Shown here piece by piece: positions 41,290-50,779 of a DNA stretch of 64,000 bases. A model generated the notes under the pieces. The model was not told where the DNA came from. It made no database searches and saw only the letters and a program-made list of their open reading frames with translations. The position numbers and the translations under genes were made by a program. The stretch comes from Catenulispora rubra. GTDB lineage: Bacteria; Actinomycetota; Actinomycetes; Streptomycetales; Catenulisporaceae. Position 1 is the first letter of the stretch; the number at the start of each line of letters is the position of its first letter. The stretch spans positions 44,357-108,356 of the forward strand of contig NZ_JAACYW010000007.1 in NCBI RefSeq assembly GCF_015356825.1, read 5' to 3'.

Positions 41290-44220
41290 CTAATCATCGC
41301 GCAGGAGCACGGCCAGCTGAGTGCGCGATCGGACGCCGAGCTTTCGGTAAACGCCGGTCAGCACGGATTCCACGGTCTTCACCGACAGGAACAGGTTCGC
41401 GGCGATCTCGCGGTTCGGCAGGCCCTCGGTGACCAGCGCGACGATGCGCTGCTCGGCGGCTGTCAGATACAGATCGGGCGCCGGCGCCTCGGCGGCCACC
41501 TCGGCCGGCTCCCACAACGGCGCCTGCGCGCGTCGGAAGACCGCCGCGGCCTGATCGTGGAAGTGCCGCGCGGAGGCCGCACGCCGCCGCCGCTTGTCGA
41601 GGAACGAGCGGGTCAGCAGGACCCGGCCGCGTTCCAGCGGCAGGCCGAGCGCGCGGAAGGTGTGGTCGGCGCGGTGCAGGAGCGCTTCGGCGCGGGCGTG
41701 ATCCCCTTGCGCCGCCTTGAGAACCGCGTCGGCCCGGTCCAGCGTCGCCAGCACCCCGCGCCGTTGCAGCCGCTCGGCAGCGCGCCGCGTCTCGGCGATG
41801 ACCGCCGCCGCCTCCTCGCCCTGCCCGGAGGCGACCAGCACCTCGGCGAGGTCGGCGTGGAAGCGCACGGCGGCGGGGTCGGCGATGCCCTGCTCGTCGA
41901 CCAGGGTCCTGACTCGCTGCAGATCGTCGGCGGCACCGGCGGTGTCGCGCAGCAGCAGGCGCACCTCCCCGGACAGGGCCAGGCAGCGGGTCATGAAGAT
42001 CTGGTCCTGCTCCTGCGCCGACGCGGCGGTCCCCCGATCGGCCAGCCGCAGCGCCTCCTCCAACGTGCCCCCGGCCACCTGCGCCAGCGCGGAGGTGAAC
42101 AACACCGGCCCGGGAGAGGCGCGCTCGGCGCCGGGCAGCTCCTTGAGCCGCCGCGCACTGCGGATGGCGGCGGCCCCGTGCCCAGCGCGAGCCTCGATCT
42201 CGACGGCGCCCCGCAGCAGCAGCGCCCGGTCGCCGTGGCTCCCGCTGCGCTCGGCGTACGAGGTGAGCAGCCGGAGGTGATAGCGCGCCTCGTCGAGCTG
42301 GTCGGCGAAGAGCGCGAAGCGGACGGACAACCAGCGTGCGGAGTTGATGAGCGAACCGGGCGCCGGGTCGGGGCTGTGCGCGAGCGCGCGACGCAGCACG
42401 CGTGGGTACGAGGCCTCGCCGAGCAGCTGCTCGATCCGCGCGAGCATGACCAGGGCGGCGGCCTGCGACTCAGGATTCTGCGAAAGCTCGGCAGCCCGAA
42501 CCGCGGCCCGCGCGGCATCAAGAGCCCGCCGATTGTCGCCAAGCGCGAGATGCGCATGCCAGGCAACGCGCAGGTGCACTTCGGAGAGCAGGGCCGGATC
42601 GGCCGCCGCCTCGGCATCAGCCAACGCACGCCCAAGAATGTCATCGAGCCCACCCACCGCCTGCCCAGCCGCATCGACGACGGCAAGCCGCGCCCGCGCC
42701 CGCGCCGCATGATCGGACTCGGTGCGATCCAGCCGCGCCACGGCGGTGCGCGCAAGGTGCTGGCGCCCCGCAGCTGCGGCATCGGTGGCGGCGGCGAGGA
42801 GGAGGGCGGCGATGGCGGTGGGGCGGGGAGGGGATGCCGGATGCGGCGCGCGATCGGCGGCGGGGCTGGTTGAAGCAGCTGCGGAATCGGCAGTGTGCGG
42901 CGGCGAATCGGCGAGATGCGGCAGGTACTGGGCTGTTTGCGCGGTGCCGAAAGCTGCGGAGTCTGTGGCTGTCTCCTGGTTGTCAGCGCTATGCCCAGCC
43001 TGAGCCGTCCCACTGACCGGAGCCGGCAGCGCCGCAAGCGAACCGTTCGCCGCCTTGTGCGCCTCCACCTCCTGCGACTCCGCCTCGCGCAGCGGCATCA
43101 TCTCCGCCGCCAGCAGCCATAACTCCGCCGCGCGTCCCGGATCCCCGCGTCGGCGTACCGCGCGGGCGGCGATGGCCAGGTCCGAGGCCATCTCCAGGTC
43201 CGGGCGGTCGCGGGCGGCTGAGGCGCGGTGCCACAGGCGGGCCGTCGGGTCGGTCGTGGTTTCGGCGAGGAGCAGGTGTGCGGTGCGCAGTGTCTCCTGC
43301 GATGCGTCGGCGAGCACTGTGTCGCGAACCGCGGTGGCCGGGAAGCTGACCGTTCCGTGCACGTCCACCGCGATCAGCCCGGCCTGCTCCGCGCAGGACA
43401 GCGCCTCCAGCGTGTCCGGGCCGGCGGTGCGGCGCAGGGTCGTTATAGAAGGATCCGCGGCCAGTGCGGCGATCAGCAGAGTGCGCCAGACCCCGTCCGG
43501 AGTCGGCAGTTCGTCGATCCAGCCGCGGACGCAGCGCCGGGCCGCCGGCGGCGTCGTCACCACGTCCAGCGTGCCCGACGACGCGTCCAGCCCCCGCGCG
43601 AGCTCCACCGTCAGCCGCGCGTTCCCGCCTGCCGCCGAGTGGACGCGAGCCGCGACCCGGAAGCCGATTCCGCGCTGCTGCAACAGAGTCGCGGTCTGCT
43701 CCGCCGTCAGCGTGGGAACCGTCATCTCCACCGCGTCGCGGCCCAGCAGGTCCACCGGGCCGCCGGGGCGCGTGGCCGCGACCACCGGGATGCCGTGCCG
43801 CGCGAGATACGCCACCACGTCCAGGCTCTCCGCGTCCCACCACTGCATGTCATCGATCAGCAGCAGAATGCGTTTGTCCGGCGGGACCGCGTTGTCTATG
43901 CAGGCGCGCGCGGCTAAGCGAATCGCGACGCGGTCAGGAGACCCGGGTATTCGGCGCAGTGCTTGGCGCACCGCCGCGAGCCAGGGTTCGGGCAGATCGG
44001 GTGCCTCGGATAAGAGATTGGCTAATGCGGCGAAGGGGACGTTGCGGTCAGCCGGTGCCGCCGTCAGCCACACCACATGATCGTCACGGCTGATCCAGGG
44101 CTCTGCGACCGCGTCCAGCAGAGCCGACTTGCCGCGGCCGGGTGGGGCGGCCAATAACGTCGGGAGGCCGTCGACGGCGCGCGCGACCAGGGCGGCGACG
44201 AGCTCCCCATGCCCGATCAT
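41290..44220 (-). CDS. Large ATP-binding LuxR-family regulator (LAL/MalT type)
   Basis: 976 aa from ATG 44220, AAGGA upstream. The STAND-type ATPase has Walker A AAPPGRGKSALLDAV and Walker B LLLIDDMQWWD. The long central helical sensor region (about 370-880) has TPR-like repeats and a Ser/Ala/Pro/His-rich disordered stretch (about 425-500). The C-terminal LuxR helix-turn-helix is LTAAEQRIVALVTEGLPNRE and LFLSVKTVESVLTG. LALs often regulate carbohydrate or secondary-metabolite genes. It sits between two sugar loci and stops 32 bases before the LacI gene. Confidence 0.9.
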   Translation of the reverse strand: MIGHGELVAALVARAVDGLPTLLAAPPGRGKSALLDAVAEPWISRDDHVVWLTAAPADRNVPFAALANLLSEAPDLPEPWLAAVRQALRRIPGSPDRVAIRLAARACIDNAVPPDKRILLLIDDMQWWDAESLDVVAYLARHGIPVVAATRPGGPVDLLGRDAVEMTVPTLTAEQTATLLQQRGIGFRVAARVHSAAGGNARLTVELARGLDASSGTLDVVTTPPAARRCVRGWIDELPTPDGVWRTLLIAALAADPSITTLRRTAGPDTLEALSCAEQAGLIAVDVHGTVSFPATAVRDTVLADASQETLRTAHLLLAETTTDPTARLWHRASAARDRPDLEMASDLAIAARAVRRRGDPGRAAELWLLAAEMMPLREAESQEVEAHKAANGSLAALPAPVSGTAQAGHSADNQETATDSAAFGTAQTAQYLPHLADSPPHTADSAAASTSPAADRAPHPASPPRPTAIAALLLAAATDAAAAGRQHLARTAVARLDRTESDHAARARARLAVVDAAGQAVGGLDDILGRALADAEAAADPALLSEVHLRVAWHAHLALGDNRRALDAARAAVRAAELSQNPESQAAALVMLARIEQLLGEASYPRVLRRALAHSPDPAPGSLINSARWLSVRFALFADQLDEARYHLRLLTSYAERSGSHGDRALLLRGAVEIEARAGHGAAAIRSARRLKELPGAERASPGPVLFTSALAQVAGGTLEEALRLADRGTAASAQEQDQIFMTRCLALSGEVRLLLRDTAGAADDLQRVRTLVDEQGIADPAAVRFHADLAEVLVASGQGEEAAAVIAETRRAAERLQRRGVLATLDRADAVLKAAQGDHARAEALLHRADHTFRALGLPLERGRVLLTRSFLDKRRRRAASARHFHDQAAAVFRRAQAPLWEPAEVAAEAPAPDLYLTAAEQRIVALVTEGLPNREIAANLFLSVKTVESVLTGVYRKLGVRSRTQLAVLLRDD

Positions 44221-44476
44221 GTCAAGTCCTTGGCGGTCGCGGTGCCGGTGACGGCTGCGGGTCCCGAACCCGGTGGGGCGTGGAGGCCGCTCGGGGAAGG
44301 TTACGCCGTGCACGCCCGCGGTCACAAGAGTTCTCGCTGTGTTCCGGGCCACGACGCCCGAAGTAAAGAGCTGGTCATGCCGGAGCTGTTCAAGGGTTTC
44401 CCCCGATGCGGTCGGACCGGGCCTTCAGCAAATTCTTAGCTCGCCACCTTTCCCCTCTACCCCACAGAAGGCGGAG

Positions 44477-46357
44477 ATGAAAAACACGTACACGCGGCGA
44501 CGAGCCGCGGCGGCCGGAGCGGCTGTCGCCACCATGGCGGCCGGCTTCGGTCTCATGGCGGCCTCGGCGCAGACCGCGCAGGCCTGGGACATCAACCCGG
44601 CGTCCTGCAGTCATGCCCCGCACCACCAGCACCACCACGGCGTGCAGCTTACGGCGACACAGACTCTGTGCGACCGTATAAACGCCGCCGGAACGCAGGC
44701 CGCGACCGGCTCCGAGACGCTGTCCTACGGCGGCGGCGTGGACGGCATCGGCGTGCTGGACGGACACGCCAAGGTGTACCTGGTGTTCTATGGGACCCAG
44801 TGGGGCACCCAGAGCACCGACTCCAACGGGCTCGCCAACTTCTCCGGCGACCCGAACAGCGCGGCTCCGGTCGTGCAGAAGATGTTCAAGGACATCGGCA
44901 CCGGCGGCGAGACCTGGTCGGCCGACCTCACCCAGTGGTGCGACGGCCCCAACGTGGCCAGCGGCGCGACCAGCTGCCCGAGCAACGCCAGCTTCGTGCC
45001 CTACCAGACCGGCGGCGTGCTGTCCGGCGTCTGGTACGACAACTCCGGGGCGTCCCCCTCGGCGGCGACCGGCCACCAGCTGGGCGTGGAGGCGGTGAAC
45101 GCGGCCGGGCACTTCGGCAACACCACCGCGGCGGCGAACCGTGACGCCTACTACGTGATCCTGTCCCCGCACGGCACCGACCCGGACGGCTACCAGGACC
45201 CCAACACCGGCTACTGCGCCTGGCACGACTGGAACGGCGACACCACGCTGAACGGCGGCGCGGTCACCAGCAACTACGGCGACATCGCGTTCTCCAACCA
45301 GCCGTACAACATGGACGTGGGCCAGACCTGCGGCACCAACTTCATCAACTCCGGCGGCAACGGCGTCCTCGACGGCTACACGATGACCCTCGGCCACGAG
45401 TGGCACGAGATGATGTCGGACCAGAACCCGGCCGGCGGCTGGACCAACCACGTGTCCGGTTCGTCCTACAACGGCCAGGAGAACTCCGACGAGTGCGCGT
45501 GGCTCCAGCCCGGCACCACCGGCGGCGCGGCTAACGTGAGCCTGGGCTCGGACTCTTTCGCCGAGCAGGCCAGCTGGTCGAACGACACCAACTCCTGCGC
45601 GATCTCGCACCAGATCCTGACGCACGGCGGCACCGGCACCAACACCGTGTCCGTCACGCAGCCGGCCGCGCAGACCTCGACCGTCGGCACCGCGGTGTCG
45701 CTGCAGGTCCAGGCCTCGGACTCGGACTCGACCCAGACCCTGACCTACTCGGCGACCGGGCTGCCCGCGGGCGTCACCATCGACAGTGGCAGCGGCCTGA
45801 TCTCCGGCACCCCGACCACCGCCGGCAGCTCGAACGTGACCGTCACGGCCACCGACGGCACCGGGGCCTCGGGTTCGGCGTCCTTCGGCTGGACCGTGAA
45901 CTCCACCACCGGCGGCGGCAACGTCATCGTCAACGGCGGCTTCGAGAACGGCTCGCTGTCCGGCTGGACCGCCTCCGGCGTCACCGCCGCGACCGCCTCC
46001 GGCCCGCACTCCGGCGGCTACGCGGCCGAGCTCGGCAACACCAACCCGAGCAGCACCTCGTCCGTCGCGCAGACCTTCAAGGCCGGCACCGGCAACAGCA
46101 AGCTGTCCTTCTGGTACAACGTGACCTGCGACGACACCGTCCAGTACGACTGGGCCACGGCGACGCTGAAGGACAACACCACCGGCACCACCAAGACCGT
46201 CCTGGCCAAGACCTGCACCAACCCGACCTCGGGCTGGACCCAGGTGACCTCCTCGGTCACCGCCGGCCACAGCTACACGCTGACGCTGACGAACCACGAC
46301 GACAACTACGCCGGCGACCCGACGTACACGCTGTACGACGACGTCACGGTGTCGTAA
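44477..46357 (+). CDS. Secreted HExxH metallopeptidase-like protein with Ig-like and jelly-roll modules
   Basis: 626 aa from ATG 44477 (GGCGGAG upstream). Signal peptide ends near QTAQA. A His-rich stretch (HAPHHQHHHG) follows. The first domain (about 50-385) contains VYLVFYGTQWG, then GHEWHEMMSDQNPAGGW and QENSDECAW; HEWHE fits a zinc site with a downstream Glu as third ligand. Then come a putative cadherin/Ig-like domain (about 395-480, VGTAVSLQVQ, TYSATGLPAGVTID, GLISGTP) and a C-terminal carbohydrate-binding-like beta-sandwich (NGGFENGSLSGWT). The first domain may be distantly related to plant EXORDIUM/PHI-1 proteins; peptidase activity is unproven. Confidence 0.8.
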   Translation: MKNTYTRRRAAAAGAAVATMAAGFGLMAASAQTAQAWDINPASCSHAPHHQHHHGVQLTATQTLCDRINAAGTQAATGSETLSYGGGVDGIGVLDGHAKVYLVFYGTQWGTQSTDSNGLANFSGDPNSAAPVVQKMFKDIGTGGETWSADLTQWCDGPNVASGATSCPSNASFVPYQTGGVLSGVWYDNSGASPSAATGHQLGVEAVNAAGHFGNTTAAANRDAYYVILSPHGTDPDGYQDPNTGYCAWHDWNGDTTLNGGAVTSNYGDIAFSNQPYNMDVGQTCGTNFINSGGNGVLDGYTMTLGHEWHEMMSDQNPAGGWTNHVSGSSYNGQENSDECAWLQPGTTGGAANVSLGSDSFAEQASWSNDTNSCAISHQILTHGGTGTNTVSVTQPAAQTSTVGTAVSLQVQASDSDSTQTLTYSATGLPAGVTIDSGSGLISGTPTTAGSSNVTVTATDGTGASGSASFGWTVNSTTGGGNVIVNGGFENGSLSGWTASGVTAATASGPHSGGYAAELGNTNPSSTSSVAQTFKAGTGNSKLSFWYNVTCDDTVQYDWATATLKDNTTGTTKTVLAKTCTNPTSGWTQVTSSVTAGHSYTLTLTNHDDNYAGDPTYTLYDDVTVS

Positions 46358-46383
46358 GTTGATCAGTTCCCTGTGAAACACAG

Positions 46384-46414
46384 GCGGATCCGGCCCCTCG
46401 CGGGCCGGATCCGC
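46384..46414. terminator. Strong bidirectional terminator
   Basis: GCGGATCCGGCCC (46384-46396), loop CTCGC, and its exact complement (46402-46414): a 13-bp GC-rich stem between convergent genes ending at 46357 and 46435. Confidence 0.85.
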
Positions 46415-46434
46415 TCTCGTGTACGGGGGCTGTC

Positions 46435-47265
46435 TCAGAACCCCGAGGCGGCACCGACCGCCTCGTGGCGGGCCCGGACGGTGGCGATGGTCCGGTCGCC
46501 GTCCGTGTCCCAGATCTCCTGGTTGAAGATCTCCACCTCGGCGCAGCCCTTCCATCCTGCGGCGGTCACCAGAGCCCGCATGCGCGCGAAGTCGATGTGG
46601 CCGTCGCCGACGTGCCCGCGGCCCAGCAGCATGTCGGCCGGCAGCGGCACGACCCAGTCGCATTCCTGGTAGGACAGGATCCGATTCCCTTTGCCGGCGC
46701 GCGTGATCGACGCCTCCAGCCGCGGGTCCCACCACACGTGGTAGGTGTCGACGACGACGCCGACCTGCTCGGCCGGGAACGCCTCGGCGATGTCGAGCGC
46801 CTGCCCGAGCGTGGAGACCACGGCGCGGTCCGCGCAGAACATCGGATGCAGCGGCTCGATCGCGAGCTTCACACCGTGCTCGGCGGCGAACGGCGCGAGA
46901 TCGGCGATGCCCTCGGCGACGGCGGCGCGCGCGGCGGGCAGGTCCTTGGAGCCGGCGGGCAGCCCGCCGACGACGAGGATGAGCACGTCGGTGCCCACGC
47001 CCGCGGCCTCCAGGACCGCCTGCTTGTTGTCGGCGAGCGCGGCGGCACGGTCCTCGGCGGAAGCGGCGGTCATGAAGCCGCCCCGGCACAGGCTGGTGAC
47101 TTCGAGGCCTGACGCGCGCACGATCTTTCCAGCCGCCTCGATGCCGATCTCCTGGACGCGGTCGCGCCACAGGCCGATGGCCGGGACGCCGGCGCGGACG
47201 CAGCCGTCGACGGCCTCGGCGAGGGTGAGGCGCTTGACGGTGGCCTGGTTCAGGGAGAGTTTCAT
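46435..47265 (-). CDS. Sugar phosphate isomerase/epimerase, TIM barrel (second sugar locus)
   Basis: 276 aa, MKLSLNQATVKRLTLAEAVD. Xylose-isomerase-like fold with IGLWRDRVQEIG, SLCRGGFMTA, IEPLHPMFCADR, VVDTYHVWWDP, GHVGDGHIDF and CAEVEIFN, giving the Glu-Asp-His-Glu metal set. It follows the DUF993 gene after 64 bases on the same strand. In comparable loci these genes form a three-gene set with Gfo/Idh/MocA and DUF993, thought to handle an inositol- or aminosugar-like compound; this is inferred from context. Confidence 0.9.
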   Translation of the reverse strand: MKLSLNQATVKRLTLAEAVDGCVRAGVPAIGLWRDRVQEIGIEAAGKIVRASGLEVTSLCRGGFMTAASAEDRAAALADNKQAVLEAAGVGTDVLILVVGGLPAGSKDLPAARAAVAEGIADLAPFAAEHGVKLAIEPLHPMFCADRAVVSTLGQALDIAEAFPAEQVGVVVDTYHVWWDPRLEASITRAGKGNRILSYQECDWVVPLPADMLLGRGHVGDGHIDFARMRALVTAAGWKGCAEVEIFNQEIWDTDGDRTIATVRARHEAVGAASGF

Positions 47266-47329
47266 CCGACGACCGCCGGGGCTGCGGCGTCGGTGCCGAT
47301 GACGATCTGGTGGCTGCGGATGTGAAACC

Positions 47330-48418
47330 TCATGCGACCACCGCCGCGAACCGAGCGGCGGCCAGCTCCGGATCGTCGATGACGCCAGCGATCTCGGCGA
47401 GCCGCAGCAGCTCGGTCAGGTGCGCGGCGTCGCGTGCCGTCTCCAGGCCGCCGACCATCGTGAAGTGGTCCTGGTGGCCGTTCAGGTAGGCCAGGAACAC
47501 CAGGCCGACCTTGTAGTTGAAGGTCGGCTTCTCGAAGATGTGCCGCGACAGCTCGACAGTCGGCCCCATCAGCCGGTCGTACGCTTCCAAGTCGCCGCGG
47601 TCCAGTGCCTGCAGGGCCTGCGAAGCGGGGCGTGCGATGCCGTCGAAGATGCCGAGCAGGGCGTCCGAGTGGCCGGCGGCGTCGCCCTTGATGAGCTCCG
47701 GGTAGTTGAAGTCGTCGCCGGTATAGAGGCGGACCCCTTCCGGCAGTTTGCTGCGGAGCTCCAGCTCGTAGTCGGCGTTCAGGAGGGAGATCTTGATGCC
47801 GTCGACCTTCGCCGGGTTGGCGTTGATCAGCTCCAGGACCGTCGCCAATGCGGTCGGGATGTCCGGCGAGCCCCAGTAGCCAGCCAGCGCGGGGTCGAAC
47901 ATGTCGCCCAGCCAGTGCAGGATCACCGGGTTCGAGGCCTGATTCAGCAGTGAACGGTAGACCTTCAAGTAGTCATCGGCTGACTGCGCGGATGCCGCCA
48001 TGGCCCGGCTGGCCATCAGGATCACGCGTGCGCCGGCCGCCTCGACGACGCCGAGCTGTTCCTCGTAGGCGGCACGGATATCTGGGAGCGAATGCGTGCC
48101 GGCGGCGAGTTGGTCGGTGCCTGCGCCGCATGCCAACAGCGACGGAACACCTGCCGCATCGACCGCCTTCGCCGCCGCGCCACTGCGCCGGATCAGCTCC
48201 TGCGTCGCCGGCCAGTCCAGCCCCATCCCCCGCTGCGCGGTGTCCATGGCGTCCGCGATGCCGAAGCCCAGCGACCACAGGTGCTCGCGGAAGCGCAGCG
48301 TCGCCTCCCAGTCGAGGACCGCCGGCCTGCCCGCGCCGTTGTCCGCGTCCGGGTCTGCCACGACGTGCGCGGCGGCGTACACGACCCGCGAGGTGAAGCC
48401 GGTCATCGCGGCGCTCAC
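47330..48418 (-). CDS. DUF993, dihydrodipicolinate-synthase-like aldolase family
   Basis: 362 aa from GTG 48418, whose GTGA overlaps the stop of the oxidoreductase gene. Features: MTGFTSRVVYAAAHVVADP, MGLDWPATQELIRRS, ILHWLGDMFDPALAGYWGS, and VDGIKISLLNADYEL with the Lys in the place of the Schiff-base lysine of DHDPS-type aldolases, then LYTGDDFNYPEL. Chemistry is presumably aldol or retro-aldol on a sugar-derived acid; the substrate is unknown. Confidence 0.88.
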   Translation of the reverse strand: MSAAMTGFTSRVVYAAAHVVADPDADNGAGRPAVLDWEATLRFREHLWSLGFGIADAMDTAQRGMGLDWPATQELIRRSGAAAKAVDAAGVPSLLACGAGTDQLAAGTHSLPDIRAAYEEQLGVVEAAGARVILMASRAMAASAQSADDYLKVYRSLLNQASNPVILHWLGDMFDPALAGYWGSPDIPTALATVLELINANPAKVDGIKISLLNADYELELRSKLPEGVRLYTGDDFNYPELIKGDAAGHSDALLGIFDGIARPASQALQALDRGDLEAYDRLMGPTVELSRHIFEKPTFNYKVGLVFLAYLNGHQDHFTMVGGLETARDAAHLTELLRLAEIAGVIDDPELAAARFAAVVA

Positions 48419-49575
48419 TTCCCGGTCCGGTCGAGCTCCGGCACGGCGACCTTGCGGCCCTCACGCCAGGACTGCGCGCCGAGTTCGGCCAGCTGCACGC
48501 CGCGCGCTCCGGCCCACAGGTCGTGGCTGTACGGCGCGTCGGCGACCAGGTGCGCGAGGAACATCTCCCACTGCACCTTGAAACCGTTGTCCATGACCGC
48601 GTTGTCCGGCACCTCCTGCCACTGCGCGAGGAAGTCCTCGGTCGCCGGGATGTCCGGGTTCCAGACCGGCTTCGGGGTCGCGGCGCGGTGCTGCGCCTTG
48701 CAGTTGCGCAGTCCGGCGACGGCGCTGCCGTGCGTGCCGTCGATCTGGAACTCGACCAGTTCCTCGCGGTTCACGCGCGTGGTCCACGAGGAGTTCAGCG
48801 AGGCGACGATCCCGCCTTCGAGCTCGAAGATGGCGTACGCGGCGTCGTCGGCCGTGGCCTTGTACTCCCGGCCCTGCTCGTCCCAGCGGGTCGGGATGTC
48901 CGTGCGGGCCTCGGCGTAGACGCTCTGGACCGGCGCGATCACGTGGTCCAGCACGTAACGCCAGTGCGGGAACATGTCCAGGATGATGCCGCCGCCGTCC
49001 TCGCTGCGGTAGTTCCACGACGGCCGCTGCGCCGGCTGCCAGTCGCCCTCGAAGACCCAGTACCCGAACTCGCCGCGTACCGACAGGATGCGGCCGAAGA
49101 AGCCGGAGTCCACGAGCCGCTTCAGCTTCAGCAGGCCCGGCAGGAACAGCTTGTCCTGCACCACGCCGTGCTTGACCCCGGCCGCGTCGGCGATCTGCGC
49201 GAGCTGGACCGCCTCCGCCAGCGTTTCGGCGGTCGGCTTCTCGGTGTAGATGTGCTTGCCGGCCTCGATCGCCTTGGTCAGCGCCGGGACGCGGGCCGGT
49301 GTGACCTGCGCGTCGAAGTAGACGGTGACCGAAGGGTCGGCCAGGGCTTCGTCCAGGGAAGTGGTCCATTTGTCCAGGCCGTGCTGCGCGGCCAGCGCCT
49401 CGATCTTCTCGGCGTTGCGGCCGACCAGGACCGGCTCGGGCCAGACGGTGCGGCCGTCCGGCAGCGCCAGGCCGCCCTGCTCGCGGATCGCGAGGATCGA
49501 CCGGAGCAGGTGCTGCCGGTAACCCATGCGTCCGGTGACGCCGTTCATGGCTATGCCGACTACTTCGCGTGTCAT
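48415..49575 (-). CDS. Gfo/Idh/MocA-family oxidoreductase
   Basis: 386 aa, ATG 49575 with GGAGC upstream. The N-terminal NAD(P)-binding domain has GIAMNGVTGRMG and VGRNAEKIEAL. The EKP motif, IYTEKPTAETLAEA, contains the conserved lysine, and the C-terminal beta domain has GVVQDKLFLPGLLKLK, GGGIILDMFPHWRYVLD (Asp/His active-site region). It probably dehydrogenates a polyol or sugar at the head of the second sugar operon. The divergent LacI gene starts 93 bases away. Confidence 0.92.
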   Translation of the reverse strand: MTREVVGIAMNGVTGRMGYRQHLLRSILAIREQGGLALPDGRTVWPEPVLVGRNAEKIEALAAQHGLDKWTTSLDEALADPSVTVYFDAQVTPARVPALTKAIEAGKHIYTEKPTAETLAEAVQLAQIADAAGVKHGVVQDKLFLPGLLKLKRLVDSGFFGRILSVRGEFGYWVFEGDWQPAQRPSWNYRSEDGGGIILDMFPHWRYVLDHVIAPVQSVYAEARTDIPTRWDEQGREYKATADDAAYAIFELEGGIVASLNSSWTTRVNREELVEFQIDGTHGSAVAGLRNCKAQHRAATPKPVWNPDIPATEDFLAQWQEVPDNAVMDNGFKVQWEMFLAHLVADAPYSHDLWAGARGVQLAELGAQSWREGRKVAVPELDRTGK

Positions 49576-49624
49576 CGCCGCTCCCGAGATCTAGTTGTGA
49601 TCACCGAAAGGCCCGATCGGCACT

Positions 49625-49638
49625 GGAAAGCGCTTTCC
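49625..49638. promoter_or_regulatory. Perfect LacI operator GGAAAGC|GCTTTCC
   Basis: A 14-bp perfect palindrome centred between the divergent starts of the oxidoreductase operon (49575) and the LacI gene (49669), placed to control both. Confidence 0.85.
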
Positions 49639-49668
49639 GAACCGTTCCTGAGGCGATAGGTTACGAGC

Positions 49669-50742
49669 GTGTCCACGCAGAGGTCAACACCCTCGCCGGC
49701 CCCGCGCCGCGGCGGAGCCACGCTGCAGCAGGTGGCCGACGCCGCGGGCGTTTCGCTGGCCACCGCCTCGCGCGTGCTGAACGGCAGCACCCGGATCGTG
49801 AACGCGGACCTGAGCGAGCACGTGCGCGAGGTCGCCACCCGGCTGCGCTACGTCTCGAACGGCCCGGCGCAGGCCCTGGCCCGCGCGACGACGTCGCTGG
49901 TCGGACTGCTCGTGCACGACGTCAACGACCCGTACTTCTCGGCGATCGCGGCCGGCGCGATGCGCGTGGCGCGGGAGCGGGACCTGCTGGTGATGGTCGC
50001 GAACACCTACCGCGAGCCGGCCCTGGAACTGGACTACATCACCCGCCTGGGCGCGCAGCGGGCCCGCGCGATCCTGGTCGCCGGCTCGCCGCCGGTGGAC
50101 CCGGCGCTGGCCGAGCCGCTGCGCGAGCGGCTGCTGGACTACCAGCAGGGCGGCGGACGCGTGGTGACCATCGGCGACCAGGGGCCGGAGATCGACGCGG
50201 TGCTGCCGGCGAACGTGCGGGGCGCGCGGGAAGCGGCGCTGCATCTGACGGGGCTGGGGCATCGCGAGATCGGGATGGTCGCCGGGCCGCACGGACTCGT
50301 GACGATCGCCGACCGCTCCGAGGGGTTTCGCAGAGGGCTGACGGAGGGCGCCGGGGATCCGGTCGTCGCGCACGAGATCGAGGGCGACTTCACCCGCGAC
50401 GGCGGCTACGACGCGACTCGGCGGCTGCTGGCCGAGCATCGCGAGGTGACGGCGGTGTTCGCGATGGCCGACGTGATGGCCATCGGAGCCCTGGCCGCGT
50501 TGCGCGAGGCCGGGCGGCGGGTGCCGGAGGACGTGAGCCTCGTCGGCTTCGACGATCTGCCGATCTGCGCCGACCTGATGCCCGCGCTGACGACGGTGCG
50601 CGTCAACAGCGAGGGCATGGGTGAGCAGGCGATGCGGATGGTGGTGGAGTCGCCCGCAGAAGATGCCGAGGGCGAGGGGCGCACCGTCGTGCACAGCGCT
50701 ACTGAACTGATCGTGCGGGGGAGTACGGCGCCGGCTGCCTGA
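49669..50742 (+). CDS. LacI-family transcriptional regulator (second sugar locus)
   Basis: 357 aa, GTG 49669. Helix-turn-helix TLQQVADAAGVSLATASRVL and hinge NGPAQALARATTSL precede the sensor domain (VGLLVHDVNDPYFSAIAAG, VSLVGFDDLPICADLMPALT). It should bind the perfect palindrome 31 bases upstream and repress itself and the divergent operon until a sugar ligand is bound. Confidence 0.93.
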   Translation: MSTQRSTPSPAPRRGGATLQQVADAAGVSLATASRVLNGSTRIVNADLSEHVREVATRLRYVSNGPAQALARATTSLVGLLVHDVNDPYFSAIAAGAMRVARERDLLVMVANTYREPALELDYITRLGAQRARAILVAGSPPVDPALAEPLRERLLDYQQGGGRVVTIGDQGPEIDAVLPANVRGAREAALHLTGLGHREIGMVAGPHGLVTIADRSEGFRRGLTEGAGDPVVAHEIEGDFTRDGGYDATRRLLAEHREVTAVFAMADVMAIGALAALREAGRRVPEDVSLVGFDDLPICADLMPALTTVRVNSEGMGEQAMRMVVESPAEDAEGEGRTVVHSATELIVRGSTAPAA

Positions 50743-50779
50743 GCCGGTTCGCAGGACACGTATATATAGGGGTGGGGAA

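Noticed and set aside
44390..47170. 926-codon minus-strand frame across the secreted protein and isomerase
   Set aside because: It crosses a strong terminator and two genes with convincing motifs, and its composition is Arg/Val/Gly-biased.
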